A DNA stretch of 64,000 bases from Flavobacterium sp. CF108 (GTDB lineage: Bacteria; Bacteroidota; Bacteroidia; Flavobacteriales; Flavobacteriaceae), in NCBI RefSeq assembly GCF_900129795.1, contig NZ_FQWW01000001.1, forward strand, positions 682,001 through 746,000, in the 5' to 3' direction. The notes under the pieces are model-generated. The model was not told where the DNA came from and made no database searches. It saw only the letters and a list, made by a program, of their open reading frames with translations. Positions 8,515 through 16,929 of this stretch are shown here, one piece after another. The translations under genes and the position numbers were made by a program. Each line of letters opens with the position of its first letter. Within the stretch, counting starts at the first letter, position 1.

Positions 8515-8546
8515 TTGAAACTCTTAAAAAATTATCCTTATTTTTG
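8515..8546 (+). promoter_or_regulatory. Bacteroidota promoter for the DUF1599 gene
   Basis: A -33 TTG at 8515-8517 and a -7 TATTTTTG at 8539-8546 are separated by 21 bp, within the usual range for the Bacteroidota housekeeping sigma factor. The predicted leader is about 22 nt before ATG 8576. Confidence 0.6.
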
Positions 8547-8575
8547 GAGAAATTTTAGCAAATATACAGCAATAA

Positions 8576-9118
8576 ATGAAGAATACTTCCCTTGAATTTG
8601 ATAATGTAATTACGGTTTGCCGAACCTTATTTATCAATAAAATGAAAGATTACGGCAGTGCGTGGAGAATTTTAAGGCTTCCATCATTGACGGATCAAAT
8701 TTTCATAAAAGCACAACGAATCAGAAGTTTACAAGAAAATGATGTACGTAAAGTTGATGAAGATGAAAAAGGAGAATTTATCGGAATCATCAATTATTCT
8801 ATCATGGCTTTAATTCAGTTAGAATTAGGCGTTGTTGATCAGCCGGATTTGGATGTTGAAAAAGCAACCGAATTATATGATGCTAAAGTGAAGTTAACCA
8901 AAGAATTAATGGAAGCTAAAAATCACGATTACGGCGAAGCGTGGCGTGATATGCGTGTGAGTTCTTTAACTGATTTAATTTTGCAAAAGTTACTTCGCGT
9001 AAAGCAAATTGAAGATAATAAAGGTCTGACTTTAGTTTCTGAAGGAATCGATGCGAATTATCAGGATATGATTAATTACTCTGTTTTTGCCTTGATTTTA
9101 AATCCTATAAACAAATAA
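8576..9118 (+). CDS. DUF1599 (nucleotide modification-associated domain 1) protein
   Basis: 180 residues made of two copies of the same unit. 'KMKDYGSAWRILRLPSLTDQIFIKAQRIRSL' (about 22-52) and 'KNHDYGEAWRDMRVSSLTDLILQKLLRVKQI' (about 113-143) align along their length, and each is followed by 'IINYSIMALI' or 'MINYSVFALI'. This internal duplication is typical of the Bacteroidota DUF1599 family. The Pfam domain is named for its association with nucleotide modification in phages, but the chromosomal members have no established role. The position between folP and a DoxX-like gene is a conserved Bacteroidota arrangement. Confidence 0.9.
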   Translation: MKNTSLEFDNVITVCRTLFINKMKDYGSAWRILRLPSLTDQIFIKAQRIRSLQENDVRKVDEDEKGEFIGIINYSIMALIQLELGVVDQPDLDVEKATELYDAKVKLTKELMEAKNHDYGEAWRDMRVSSLTDLILQKLLRVKQIEDNKGLTLVSEGIDANYQDMINYSVFALILNPINK

Positions 9119-9176
9119 ATTCCAATTTTTAAAATTCCAAAATCCAAGTAAAAAATTGGAATTTGGGATTTCTTTA
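9119..9176. repeat. Inverted repeat downstream of the DUF1599 gene
   Basis: AATTCCAATTTTT near 9119-9132 pairs with AAAAATTGGAATT near 9151-9164, and an inner ATTCCAAAATCC / GGAATTTGGGATTT pair adds to it. It fills the short gap between two co-directional housekeeping genes and may attenuate read-through. Confidence 0.55.
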
Positions 9177-9204
9177 TTGAGATTTTAAATTTAATATTTA
9201 CCCT

Positions 9205-10326
9205 ATGAAAAACATCATTACTCAATTCTCCCGACTATTTGTTGGTGTATTATTTATCATTTCCGGATTAATAAAGCTGAATGACCCGGTTGGTTTCTCT
9301 TATAAATTGGCAGAATATTTTAGTGAACCAGTTTTCAATATGCCTTTTTTAGAGCCATTGGCTTTAGGTTTAGCTATTTTTCTGGTAATCTTAGAAGTAG
9401 TTTTGGGTGTAATGTTATTAGTGGGTTATAAAGCTAAAACGACAATTTGGGCATTATTGCTTTTAATCGTTTTCTTTACGTTCCTTACCTTCTACTCTGC
9501 TTATTTTGATGTGGTAAAAGATTGCGGATGTTTTGGCGACGCTTTGCATTTAACACCTTGGCAGTCCTTCACAAAAGATGTTGTTTTATTATTCTTTATT
9601 TTGATTTTATTCATCAATCAAAAATTAGTAAAACCTTTATTTTCAAATACGGTAACAAATGCAATTACTATAATAAGCGTTACTTTGAGTGCAATTATGG
9701 CGTATTGGGTTTTAAATCATAATCCTATAAAAGATTTCCGTCCTTACAAAGTTGGAACTAACATCGAAAAAGGAATGGAAATTCCGGAAGGCGCTCCAAA
9801 ATCTGTAGTTGAAATGGTGTTTATTTATAAAGTAAACGGTGTTGATAAAGAATTTACAGAGAAAGATTTAATGAATATTCCTGAAGGTGCCACTTTTGTT
9901 GACAGAAAGGACAAAGTGATTACAGAAGGTTACGTACCGCCAATTCACGATTTTACAATGACAAAAGACGATTCTGACTACAAAGCAGAATTATTAAAAC
10001 TGCCTAAACTTTTAATTTTTGTAACCTATGATCTGGCTTTATCAAATCCTGACGGAATGAAAAAACTAGCAAAAGTTACAGCCGATGCAAAAGCAAAAGG
10101 ATATAAAGTAATTGCAATGACGGCTTCTGGAGCTGAGGAAATTGCAAAAGCAAAAAAACAATACAATTTAGATGTTGATTTTTATTTCTGCGATGCAACT
10201 GCTTTAAAAACTGTTGAAAGAGCAAATCCAAGTATCGTAGTTTTACACAACGGAACTGTAGTTCAAAAAGTACACTACAATGATGTTGATGATTTAAAAC
10301 TATCTGATGTTGCTTATGGCATTTAA
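9205..10326 (+). CDS. DoxX/MauE-like membrane protein with C-terminal extension (BT_3928 family)
   Basis: 373 residues. The N-terminal half holds four transmembrane helices of the DoxX type, with 'SGLIKLNDPVGF' after the first helix and a 'DCGCFGDALHLTPWQSF' cysteine motif at about residues 107-123, as in MauE/DoxX-like redox-associated proteins. The C-terminal 190 residues look periplasmic or thioredoxin-fold-like ('KLPKLLIFVTYDLALSNPDG') but lack a CxxC. A role in disulfide or quinone redox is plausible but unproven. Conserved neighbour of folP, DUF1599 and tpiA in Bacteroidota. A strong terminator follows. Confidence 0.85.
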   Translation: MKNIITQFSRLFVGVLFIISGLIKLNDPVGFSYKLAEYFSEPVFNMPFLEPLALGLAIFLVILEVVLGVMLLVGYKAKTTIWALLLLIVFFTFLTFYSAYFDVVKDCGCFGDALHLTPWQSFTKDVVLLFFILILFINQKLVKPLFSNTVTNAITIISVTLSAIMAYWVLNHNPIKDFRPYKVGTNIEKGMEIPEGAPKSVVEMVFIYKVNGVDKEFTEKDLMNIPEGATFVDRKDKVITEGYVPPIHDFTMTKDDSDYKAELLKLPKLLIFVTYDLALSNPDGMKKLAKVTADAKAKGYKVIAMTASGAEEIAKAKKQYNLDVDFYFCDATALKTVERANPSIVVLHNGTVVQKVHYNDVDDLKLSDVAYGI

Positions 10327-10348
10327 CAATATTTGACTACAATTAAAG

Positions 10349-10390
10349 ACGCCAATATTCTATTTTTTAGATATATTGGCGTTTTTTTTA
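10349..10390 (+). terminator. Rho-independent terminator after the DoxX-like gene
   Basis: ACGCCAATAT pairs with ATATTGGCGT across a 12-nt AT loop, followed by a run of eight T. This separates the DoxX-like gene from the accessory gene downstream. Confidence 0.85.
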
Positions 10391-10437
10391 GTCGCAAAAA
10401 CCAACAACCAAATCTTAAATAAAACCTATTTATAATT

Positions 10438-11901
10438 ATGATGGCAAAATTACTAAGGCTATTTTTTTCAAATCCTTTCCTTTTTTTATTTATATTGTTT
10501 TTAATTATTTATACAGCGTATGATTTTTACATTCACAAATCTTCTGGTACACATTTAGTTTCTCTTCAGATTTTGGCATTAATTGCAGGAGTAATTTTTG
10601 AAAGCAGAAGAATTTCAAATAAATGGACAACATCCGTTTTTATAGGGATCCTTTCTTTTCTTTTTATATTTTTCCTTGGTTATTTTTTATGCAGCATAGT
10701 GGATGAATCAAATTGTAGTCTTGCATTCATCCTGAATAGAAGCCTTGTATTTTGGCCTTTTATATTCTTTGTCTTTTATGTTATTTATTCCCGAATATTT
10801 AACGAACGAAATATTACTCCAAAACTAACAGAAGGCATCACATTGTTTCTCTCGATTGCCATGATATATTGGGTAGCTGATAACGGTTTTATCAACTTTG
10901 ACAACATAATTTCCCAAACCTTAATGGTTATTGGTATTTCATTTTCGTTATTTTCTTTTTTTCATGCTTTTACAAAAACTCATTTATCAGACAGAAACAA
11001 ATTTATCTTAAGTATTTGGAGCTCAATAATCATGATGTTTTTTGCTATAGATAATCTAAATTCAATTTATGAAAATCAAAATACTGCTAACTCAGATGAT
11101 ATCCTACAGGGAATATACGTTGCAATTCAATATTTTCTTTTAGGAATTTCAAGCATTTATATGATTCAGAATTTCATGATGCTTATTGCTTTCCTGCCAA
11201 GATGGAAAAGATTTTTCAATTCAAGATATTTTGAAGAATTCAGAGAACTCAAAGACGAGCATATTGATAGATATTCAGATCAGCAGGTACCGCTAATTCA
11301 TTCCCTGATTTGTATTATCCTTATTGGCACAGTCTTCTTTTTAAACTATTATTATCAAATTGTTCCCAAACAATTTTTAATCTGGATATCATTTGTAATT
11401 TTCCCTTTTATCATAAGTATTTACAATTATCTTATCGGGAAGAAAAATTATGCTTATCTCCTATTGTTTTTTCTATTTATGTCCTGCCAAAATAAGTACG
11501 AAAAAATCGAGAAAATCAATCCTGAAAACATCAAATTGAATGAAGTTGTTTCGGACTTAACTTCGGAACAAATTGAAAAAATAAAAAATATCCATGAGAT
11601 TTTTGCTGAAGTTGACAAAAGCAGTTTAGAACAGACTATAACTGATTTTAAAAGAGACAGGCATCCAGAGAACGAAATTAAAATTTGGATGCAGATGGCT
11701 GAAGCTTACAAAGGCTACCTCAGCAAAAACAAAAAGAATCTGGGCGAAAAGAAAGAAGTTTTTAAACTGATTTTATCCCGATCTATGATGAGTGCTGAAG
11801 AAGCTATTAAGAATTCTAATTTAAAATACCTTTCTAAAAAAGAGGCGCAGGAAGTTTTAAGCTTTTATAATGATGCTCCGCAACCGTTGACTATTGAATA
11901 A
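10438..11901 (+). CDS. Unknown polytopic membrane protein with soluble C-terminal domain
   Basis: 487 residues. Residues 1 to about 350 contain roughly ten hydrophobic helices; the last 135 residues are soluble and charged, ending 'LKYLSKKEAQEVLSFYNDAP'. At the junction, 'YLLLFFLFMSCQNKYEK' looks like a lipoprotein signal with lipobox, but there is no good start codon ahead of it and the frame is continuous, so this may be a natural fusion of a membrane protein with a former lipoprotein. I do not recognise either part. It overlaps the open frame of the next gene and interrupts the otherwise conserved DoxX-tpiA order. Confidence 0.7.
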   Translation: MMAKLLRLFFSNPFLFLFILFLIIYTAYDFYIHKSSGTHLVSLQILALIAGVIFESRRISNKWTTSVFIGILSFLFIFFLGYFLCSIVDESNCSLAFILNRSLVFWPFIFFVFYVIYSRIFNERNITPKLTEGITLFLSIAMIYWVADNGFINFDNIISQTLMVIGISFSLFSFFHAFTKTHLSDRNKFILSIWSSIIMMFFAIDNLNSIYENQNTANSDDILQGIYVAIQYFLLGISSIYMIQNFMMLIAFLPRWKRFFNSRYFEEFRELKDEHIDRYSDQQVPLIHSLICIILIGTVFFLNYYYQIVPKQFLIWISFVIFPFIISIYNYLIGKKNYAYLLLFFLFMSCQNKYEKIEKINPENIKLNEVVSDLTSEQIEKIKNIHEIFAEVDKSSLEQTITDFKRDRHPENEIKIWMQMAEAYKGYLSKNKKNLGEKKEVFKLILSRSMMSAEEAIKNSNLKYLSKKEAQEVLSFYNDAPQPLTIE

Positions 11902-11980
11902 TAAGTTACATAAAAGTAATAACTTAGAATATTTCTTGTTTACATTTATTAAAAACCATTTCAAAAAACAACCTGATTCT

Positions 11981-12649
11981 ATGAAACAATTTCAAAAATT
12001 ATTCTTTGCTTTTTTATTAGTTTTTCTATTAAACAACACCGGATTTAGTCAGGGAAAAACAATAAATAAAGATCAGCGGTATATATTCTTTTTGCACAAT
12101 AAATTTGTTGAAGAAAATGATCTGAATATCGCGCATCCTGAATATGGCAAAGCCGAATACAATGAAATTTTAGAATCATTTAGAAAAGATAATTTTATAG
12201 TTTTTAGCGAAAAAAGAAAGAAAAATACAAATGCTTCCGATTACGCAGAAAAAGTCGTGAAACAAATCAAAACGTTTTTAAAAAAAGGAGTTTCACCAAA
12301 CAAAATAATTGTAATTGGAACTTCAAAAGGTGGTTATATTGCACAATATGTTTCGACCTATTTAGCGAATCCCGACGTTAATTTTGTGTTTATTGGATGT
12401 TTTAGAGATGTAGATATTGAAGAAATTCCGGATATTAATTTCTGCGGAAACATTTTAACTATTTATGAAAAATCAGATATTTACGGTGTTTCGGCAATCA
12501 GAAGAAAAGAAACTTCCAAACTCAAAATAAATCATTTCAAACAAATTGAATTGAACACTAATTTAAAACATGGTTTTTTATACAAAGCTTTAGATGAATG
12601 GATTGTTCCATGCAAAAAATGGGCAAATGGAAATTATGAGCTGAATTAA
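11981..12649 (+). CDS. Exported alpha/beta-hydrolase-like protein
   Basis: 222 residues from ATG 11981, chosen because it gives a textbook signal peptide (residues 1-24, ending 'NTGFSQ'); the frame extends 87 bp further up but that part has no signal-like start. The mature part has the nucleophile elbow 'VIGTSKGGYIAQYV' and an early 'IFFLHNKFV' strand, as in alpha/beta hydrolases. The catalytic acid and a late 'KHGFLYKALDEW' histidine are plausible. Substrate unknown. It follows the membrane protein by 79 bp and is closed by a terminator, so the two form an inserted accessory unit. Confidence 0.7.
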   Translation: MKQFQKLFFAFLLVFLLNNTGFSQGKTINKDQRYIFFLHNKFVEENDLNIAHPEYGKAEYNEILESFRKDNFIVFSEKRKKNTNASDYAEKVVKQIKTFLKKGVSPNKIIVIGTSKGGYIAQYVSTYLANPDVNFVFIGCFRDVDIEEIPDINFCGNILTIYEKSDIYGVSAIRRKETSKLKINHFKQIELNTNLKHGFLYKALDEWIVPCKKWANGNYELN

Positions 12650-12671
12650 AAATTCCCAAAGAAAATATATC

Positions 12672-12709
12672 AAAGCCTTTAATAATTAAATTTTATTAAA
12701 GGCTTTTTT
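12672..12709 (+). terminator. Rho-independent terminator after the hydrolase gene
   Basis: AAAGCCTTTAATA pairs with TATTAAAGGCTTT (loop of 9-10 nt) and is followed by a T-run. Confidence 0.85.
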
Positions 12710-12908
12710 GCTTCAAACCTGGCGTTTTTTTGTCTTTAAAATTGTTCTCAAAATTAAAAAACCACTCCTTTTTTCTACTTCTAAAAAATAATGACTAAAA
12801 AATCCACCTTTTTACACGCAACTATTACGATTTCATTCCTGTTTTTCTAACCTAAAATTAACTTTTTGTTACAAAATAAACGACTCTTCAAATTTTGTTA
12901 ATCTGTAT

Positions 12909-12937
12909 TTGGCTTTCCAATTGTTTGTTTAACTTTG
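12909..12937 (+). promoter_or_regulatory. Bacteroidota promoter for the thioredoxin-like gene
   Basis: A -33 TTG (12909-12911) and a -7 TAACTTTG (12930-12937) are 18 bp apart, matching the Bacteroidota pattern. Because transcription would begin just after 12940, the start codon must be ATG 12956 rather than the upstream TTG. Confidence 0.65.
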
Positions 12938-12955
12938 TTAAAAATCATTTATCAC

Positions 12956-13456
12956 ATGAAACAAATAGCTTTAATCGTTATTGCATTTATAACTTTCTCC
13001 TGCACACAAGCTCAGAAAACAAGTTTTTCGAAAGAAGCTTTGTCTGAAAAATTATTAACTCTTGAAGGAGATCAGACTTCTTTCAAAAACATTTTAAAAA
13101 AATATAAAGGAAAAACTTTAGTCATTGAAGTTTGGGCTTCATGGTGCGGCGACTGCGTAAAAGCAATGCCAAAAGTTAAGGAACTACAAGCTAATAATCC
13201 AGATGTTTCGTATTTATTCCTTTCTGCAGATAAAACAGCTGAAAAATGGAAAATCGGAATTGAAAAACACGAATTAAAAGGCGATCATTTTATGATGAAC
13301 GACGGTATGAAAGGTGTTTTTGGAAAAGCGATCGATTTAGACTGGATTCCAAGATACATTATCATTGACAAAACGGGAAAAATCGTTCTTTATCGTGCTA
13401 TCGAAACTGATTTTGACAAAATCAATGAAACTTTAAAAAGTTTAAAACAAGCTTAA
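12956..13456 (+). CDS. Exported thioredoxin-like (TlpA-family) protein, probable lipoprotein
   Basis: 166 residues. The N terminus 'MKQIALIVIAFITFSCTQAQ' ends in a lipobox-like 'FSC', so it is probably lipidated and periplasm-facing. The thioredoxin fold carries 'VIEVWASWCGDCVKAMP' with the active-site pair WCGDC at about residues 62-66, 'YLFLSADKTAEKW' and the cis-proline 'IPRYIIID'. TlpA-type proteins reduce disulfides in exported proteins. Just upstream of tpiA, an order common in Bacteroidota. Start fixed by the promoter that overlaps the upstream alternative. Confidence 0.88.
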   Translation: MKQIALIVIAFITFSCTQAQKTSFSKEALSEKLLTLEGDQTSFKNILKKYKGKTLVIEVWASWCGDCVKAMPKVKELQANNPDVSYLFLSADKTAEKWKIGIEKHELKGDHFMMNDGMKGVFGKAIDLDWIPRYIIIDKTGKIVLYRAIETDFDKINETLKSLKQA

Positions 13457-13513
13457 ACAGCACACAAATTACAACAAAAAGCAAAAAATTAAAAAATAAC
13501 AAAAACTACCAAA

Positions 13514-14266
13514 ATGAGAAAAAAGATTGTTGCAGGAAACTGGAAAATGCACAAAAACGCAGCACAGACTGAAGAATTGTTAAGCGAATTAATCACTAAA
13601 ATACCAGCACAAACTACTGCACAAGTAATCGTTGCTCCAACATTTGTAAACTTACAAGCTGCTGTTGCAAAAGTAAAAAACACAACTATTGGTGTTGCTG
13701 CTCAAAACGTTCACCAGGCTGAAGGCGGTGCTTTTACAGGAGAAATTTCTGCTGATATGTTAACTAGTATTGGAGTTAATACGGTAATTCTGGGTCACTC
13801 TGAGCGTAGAGCTATTTTCCACGAAACTGATGCATTAATCGCAAATAAAGTTGATACAGCTTTAAAACATGATTTAACTGTAATTTTCTGTTTTGGAGAA
13901 GAATTAAAAGATCGTCAATCAGGAAATCATTTCAATATTGTTGAAAACCAATTACGTGACGGAATTTTTCACATTGCAAAAGAATCTTGGGCAAAAGTTG
14001 TTTTAGCTTATGAGCCAGTTTGGGCAATTGGAACTGGAGAAACTGCTTCGCCAGAACAAGCACAGGAAATGCACGAATTTATCAGAGAAACTATCCGTAA
14101 AGCTTTTGGAGCTGAAATTGCAGATGAAGTTTCTATTTTATACGGTGGTTCTGTAAAACCAGACAATGCTAAAGAAATTTTCTCTAAACCAGACGTTGAC
14201 GGTGGTTTAATTGGAGGTGCTGCCTTAAAAGCAGATGATTTCTTAGCAATTGTAACGGCTATCTAA
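13514..14266 (+). CDS. tpiA: Triosephosphate isomerase
   Basis: 250 residues, standard length. It interconverts dihydroxyacetone phosphate and glyceraldehyde-3-phosphate. The catalytic set is intact: Asn9 and Lys11 in 'GNWKMHKN', His95 in 'LGHSERR', and Glu167 in 'AYEPVWAIGTG' on the flexible loop, with the phosphate-binding 'YGGSVKPDN' and 'GLIGGAALK'. Start ATG 13514 gives the expected 'MRKKIVAGNW'. It is followed directly by a heptamer tandem repeat and a strong terminator. Confidence 0.98.
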   Translation: MRKKIVAGNWKMHKNAAQTEELLSELITKIPAQTTAQVIVAPTFVNLQAAVAKVKNTTIGVAAQNVHQAEGGAFTGEISADMLTSIGVNTVILGHSERRAIFHETDALIANKVDTALKHDLTVIFCFGEELKDRQSGNHFNIVENQLRDGIFHIAKESWAKVVLAYEPVWAIGTGETASPEQAQEMHEFIRETIRKAFGAEIADEVSILYGGSVKPDNAKEIFSKPDVDGGLIGGAALKADDFLAIVTAI

Positions 14267-14294
14267 TTTTAGATTTTAGATTTTAGATTTTAGA
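14267..14294 (+). repeat. Tandem heptamer repeat TTTTAGA x4
   Basis: Four perfect copies of TTTTAGA begin at the base after the tpiA stop codon, with a degenerate fifth copy TTTTGAA. It lies outside any coding frame. It is a simple-sequence tract that could vary in length by slippage. Confidence 0.8.
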
Positions 14295-14316
14295 TTTTGA
14301 AATCTGACTATATAAC

Positions 14317-14346
14317 AAAAGCGTTTGCTGATACAAACGCTTTTTT
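14317..14346 (+). terminator. Rho-independent terminator after tpiA
   Basis: AAAAGCGTTTG pairs with CAAACGCTTTT across a 6-nt loop, followed by T residues. Confidence 0.88.
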
Positions 14347-14413
14347 CGTTTTAAATAATTCTTAAATTAATAATGTTCGATTAGATTTTTAAACAACTTC
14401 TGCTTTGGATTCT

Positions 14414-14421
14414 TACCTTTG
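14414..14421 (+). promoter_or_regulatory. -7 promoter element of prmA
   Basis: TACCTTTG fits TAnnTTTG, 14 bp before ATG 14436. No -33 TTG at the usual spacing. The predicted leader is very short. Confidence 0.5.
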
Positions 14422-14435
14422 CAAAAAAATTATTT

Positions 14436-15269
14436 ATGTCGAATATTTATTTAGGATATCATTTTACAATTGAGCCAAAAGAACTTGGATCAGAAATTTT
14501 AGTGGCTGAATTAGGCGAAAAAGCGTTTGAAAGTTTTACAGAAACAGAAAACGGAATTTCGGCTTTTGTGAAGAAGGATTTATGGGATGAGAATATTCTG
14601 GATGATATTTATATTTTACAATCAGAAGAATTTAAAATTGAATATACAATTGAAGAAATCGATCAGGTAAACTGGAACGAAGAATGGGAAAAGAATTTCG
14701 AACCTATTGATGTTGACGGAAAATGCCATGTCCGCGCTCCTTTTCACCCGAAAACGGATGCTGAATTTGATATTGTAATTGAACCAAAAATGAGTTTTGG
14801 AACCGGACATCATGAAACAACTCACATGATGATTCAGCATTTATTAGAAATGGATGTTAAAGGTCTTAAAACTTTAGACATGGGCTGCGGAACTGCTATT
14901 TTAGCTATTTTGGCAGAAATGAAAGGTGCAGAACCAATCGATGCCATTGACATTGACAATTGGTGTTATTTAAATTCTATTGAAAATGCCGAACGCAATA
15001 ATTGCAAACATATTAGCGTTTACGAAGGCGATGCTGCTTTATTAGCCGGAAAAAGTTACGATTTGATTATAGCTAATATCAACAGAAATATTTTGTTAAA
15101 CGATATGCAGAGTTATGTAGATTGTTTAAATAAAAACGGAATTATATTATTTAGCGGTTTTTATGAAGAAGACATTCCGTTTATTGATGCTTCGTGTACT
15201 GAAAAAGGATTGACTTATGTTAAAAAACTTCAAAGAAACAACTGGGTTTCATTAAAATACGTAAATTAG
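14436..15269 (+). CDS. prmA: Ribosomal protein L11 methyltransferase
   Basis: 277 residues. It trimethylates lysines and the N terminus of ribosomal protein L11 using SAM. The N-terminal substrate-binding domain is followed by the linker 'MSFGTGHHETTHMMIQHL' and the Rossmann SAM site 'TLDMGCGTAILAILA' (about residues 148-162), then 'IDAIDID' and 'DLIIANINRNILL', the NxN motif typical of PrmA. Slightly shorter than the proteobacterial enzyme, as usual in Bacteroidota. clpS follows 38 bp later and is likely co-transcribed. Confidence 0.96.
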   Translation: MSNIYLGYHFTIEPKELGSEILVAELGEKAFESFTETENGISAFVKKDLWDENILDDIYILQSEEFKIEYTIEEIDQVNWNEEWEKNFEPIDVDGKCHVRAPFHPKTDAEFDIVIEPKMSFGTGHHETTHMMIQHLLEMDVKGLKTLDMGCGTAILAILAEMKGAEPIDAIDIDNWCYLNSIENAERNNCKHISVYEGDAALLAGKSYDLIIANINRNILLNDMQSYVDCLNKNGIILFSGFYEEDIPFIDASCTEKGLTYVKKLQRNNWVSLKYVN

Positions 15270-15307
15270 TTAGTAGTAATTACAGCAGTACAAAAAACTA
15301 AAAAGAA

Positions 15308-15583
15308 ATGAGTACTAAAGAAAAAGTAAGAGAAAGAGTTCGCGAAAAAGAAGCGACAGGATTCAATAACGAGATCATAGTGTATAACGACGATGTAAAC
15401 ACTTTTGACCACGTAATTGATACCTTAATGCGCGTGTGTGACCACACACCTGAACAAGCAGAACAATGTTCCTTAATTGTACATTACAACGGAAAATGCA
15501 CTGTAAAAACAGGGCCAATGGATAAATTAAAACCTCAATGTACACAACTTTTGGAAGCTGGACTTAGCGCCGAAATTGTTTAA
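15308..15583 (+). CDS. clpS: ATP-dependent Clp protease adaptor ClpS
   Basis: 91 residues. ClpS delivers N-degron substrates to ClpAP. After a charged N-terminal tail, it has the core 'VYNDDVNTFDHVIDTLMRVC' with the conserved Asn-Asp pair that binds the substrate alpha-amino group, the 'TPEQAEQCSLIVHYNGKC' helix and strand, and a C-terminal 'LEAGLSAEIV'. Normal length. It follows prmA and is closed by a large hairpin terminator whose T-run runs into the next start codon. Confidence 0.96.
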   Translation: MSTKEKVRERVREKEATGFNNEIIVYNDDVNTFDHVIDTLMRVCDHTPEQAEQCSLIVHYNGKCTVKTGPMDKLKPQCTQLLEAGLSAEIV

Positions 15584-15597
15584 TTTACCAATAATTT

Positions 15598-15648
15598 AAA
15601 AAACATTCTATTTTATTCTATATTTGAAATAAAATAGAATGTTTTTTT
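15598..15648 (+). terminator. Rho-independent terminator after clpS, overlapping the next leader
   Basis: AAAACATTCTATTTTATT pairs with AATAAAATAGAATGTTTT, followed by T7. The T-run ends at the ATG of the hydroxylase gene at 15649. The loop contains TATATTTG (15619-15626), a match to the -7 element TAnnTTTG, so the same DNA may serve as terminator for clpS and promoter for the downstream operon. Confidence 0.8.
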
Positions 15649-16929
15649 ATGGAAGAATATGGAAAAATATTAATTATCGCAATGCCGATTTTCCTGGTTT
15701 TAATTGTAATTGAAAAACTATACGGCATTTACAAAAAAAACGATACTGCTCCATTAATCGACAGCGTTTCCAGTATCAGCTCCGGAATTACTAATTCTGT
15801 AAAAGATGTTTTAGGGCTGAGTATTACTTTTCTTTCCTATGAATGGATGGTTTCAAAAATTGCCATTTTTCATCAGGAAGCCAATATTCTCTCCTATTTT
15901 ATTGCCTTTTTTGTTATCGATTTTTATGGTTATTGGAGCCATCGACTGGCGCATCAGATTAATTTCCTTTGGAACAAACACGCTATTCATCACAGCAGTG
16001 AAGAGTTTAATCTCGCCTGTGCGCTTCGTCAGCCCATTGCGAGTTTAGTGAATTTGTTTACTTTTTTATTAATTCCTGCCGCGTTATTGGGCGTTCCGGC
16101 TTCTGTAATTGCCATTACACTTCCACTCCATTTGTTTTTACAATTTTGGTATCATACCAAACACATAAAAAAAATGGGATTTGTAGAGCATATCTTAGTT
16201 ACTCCTTCACATCATCGTGTTCATCATGCTATAAACCCTGAATATTTAGATAAAAACCATTCGCAGATCTTTATTTTCTGGGACAAACTTTTTGGCACTT
16301 TTCAGGAAGAATTAGATGATGTTCCGCCAGTTTACGGAATCACAAGGCCGGCTAATACCTGGAACCCGATAAAAATAAATTTTCAGCATTTGACGTTATT
16401 AATAAAAGATGCCTGGCGTGCCGAAAGCTGGAAAGACAAACTTACAATATGGTTTAAACCAACCGGATGGCGGCCTGAAAATTTCGAACAAAAATATCCT
16501 GTAAACAAGATTGAAGATGTTTTTAATTTTGATAAATACGGAACGCAGAATTCGCAAAAACTAATTTATTGGTCGGTTACACAAATTTTAATTACGCTTT
16601 TGTTTGTGAGTTTTCTTTTTGATAATATTGCTAAAATCGGTCTGCCCAATATCTTTATTTACGGATTTTTTATCCTCGTTACCATTTACAGCAATTCTGA
16701 ATTAATGGACAAAAGCAGGTTTGCCATTTTTTGGGAAGGTTTCAGGTTGTCGATCGCTATTATAATTATAGCATTTTATGGCGATTGGTTTGGTTTAAAT
16801 TCAGTTTTCTCTTTTAGTAATTATATCATTTTAGGTTATTTAAGTGTATCATTTTTAATCACGATTTACTTTGTAACCATCGATTTTAAAACCAACCAAA
16901 ACCAAACCATAAACCCACAAACCACATAA
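15649..16929 (+). CDS. Fatty-acid hydroxylase superfamily protein, alkylglycerol monooxygenase-like
   Basis: 426 residues with about nine membrane helices. All histidine clusters of the di-iron fatty-acid hydroxylase/sterol desaturase family are present: His98/His102 (HRLAH), His111/114/115 (HAIHH) and His188/189/192/193 (HHRVHH). The long C-terminal membrane extension (from about residue 290) resembles eukaryotic alkylglycerol monooxygenase (TMEM195) more than the short bacterial desaturases. That enzyme cleaves O-alkyl ether lipids. The stop overlaps by one base the start of a lysoplasmalogenase gene, which strengthens an ether-lipid role; substrate remains inferred. Confidence 0.85.
   Translation: MEEYGKILIIAMPIFLVLIVIEKLYGIYKKNDTAPLIDSVSSISSGITNSVKDVLGLSITFLSYEWMVSKIAIFHQEANILSYFIAFFVIDFYGYWSHRLAHQINFLWNKHAIHHSSEEFNLACALRQPIASLVNLFTFLLIPAALLGVPASVIAITLPLHLFLQFWYHTKHIKKMGFVEHILVTPSHHRVHHAINPEYLDKNHSQIFIFWDKLFGTFQEELDDVPPVYGITRPANTWNPIKINFQHLTLLIKDAWRAESWKDKLTIWFKPTGWRPENFEQKYPVNKIEDVFNFDKYGTQNSQKLIYWSVTQILITLLFVSFLFDNIAKIGLPNIFIYGFFILVTIYSNSELMDKSRFAIFWEGFRLSIAIIIIAFYGDWFGLNSVFSFSNYIILGYLSVSFLITIYFVTIDFKTNQNQTINPQTT

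Larger units (their letters stand above)
12650..12955. other. Gene-free gap: terminator, plain AT-rich DNA, promoter
   Basis: The first 60 bp hold a rho-independent terminator (12672-12709) and the last 50 bp a Bacteroidota promoter (12909-12937). I see no gene, repeat or RNA structure in the roughly 200 bp between. Confidence 0.7.

Noticed and set aside
14267..14294. CRISPR-like array
   Set aside because: Units of 7 bp without spacers and no cas genes nearby; it is a simple tandem repeat.
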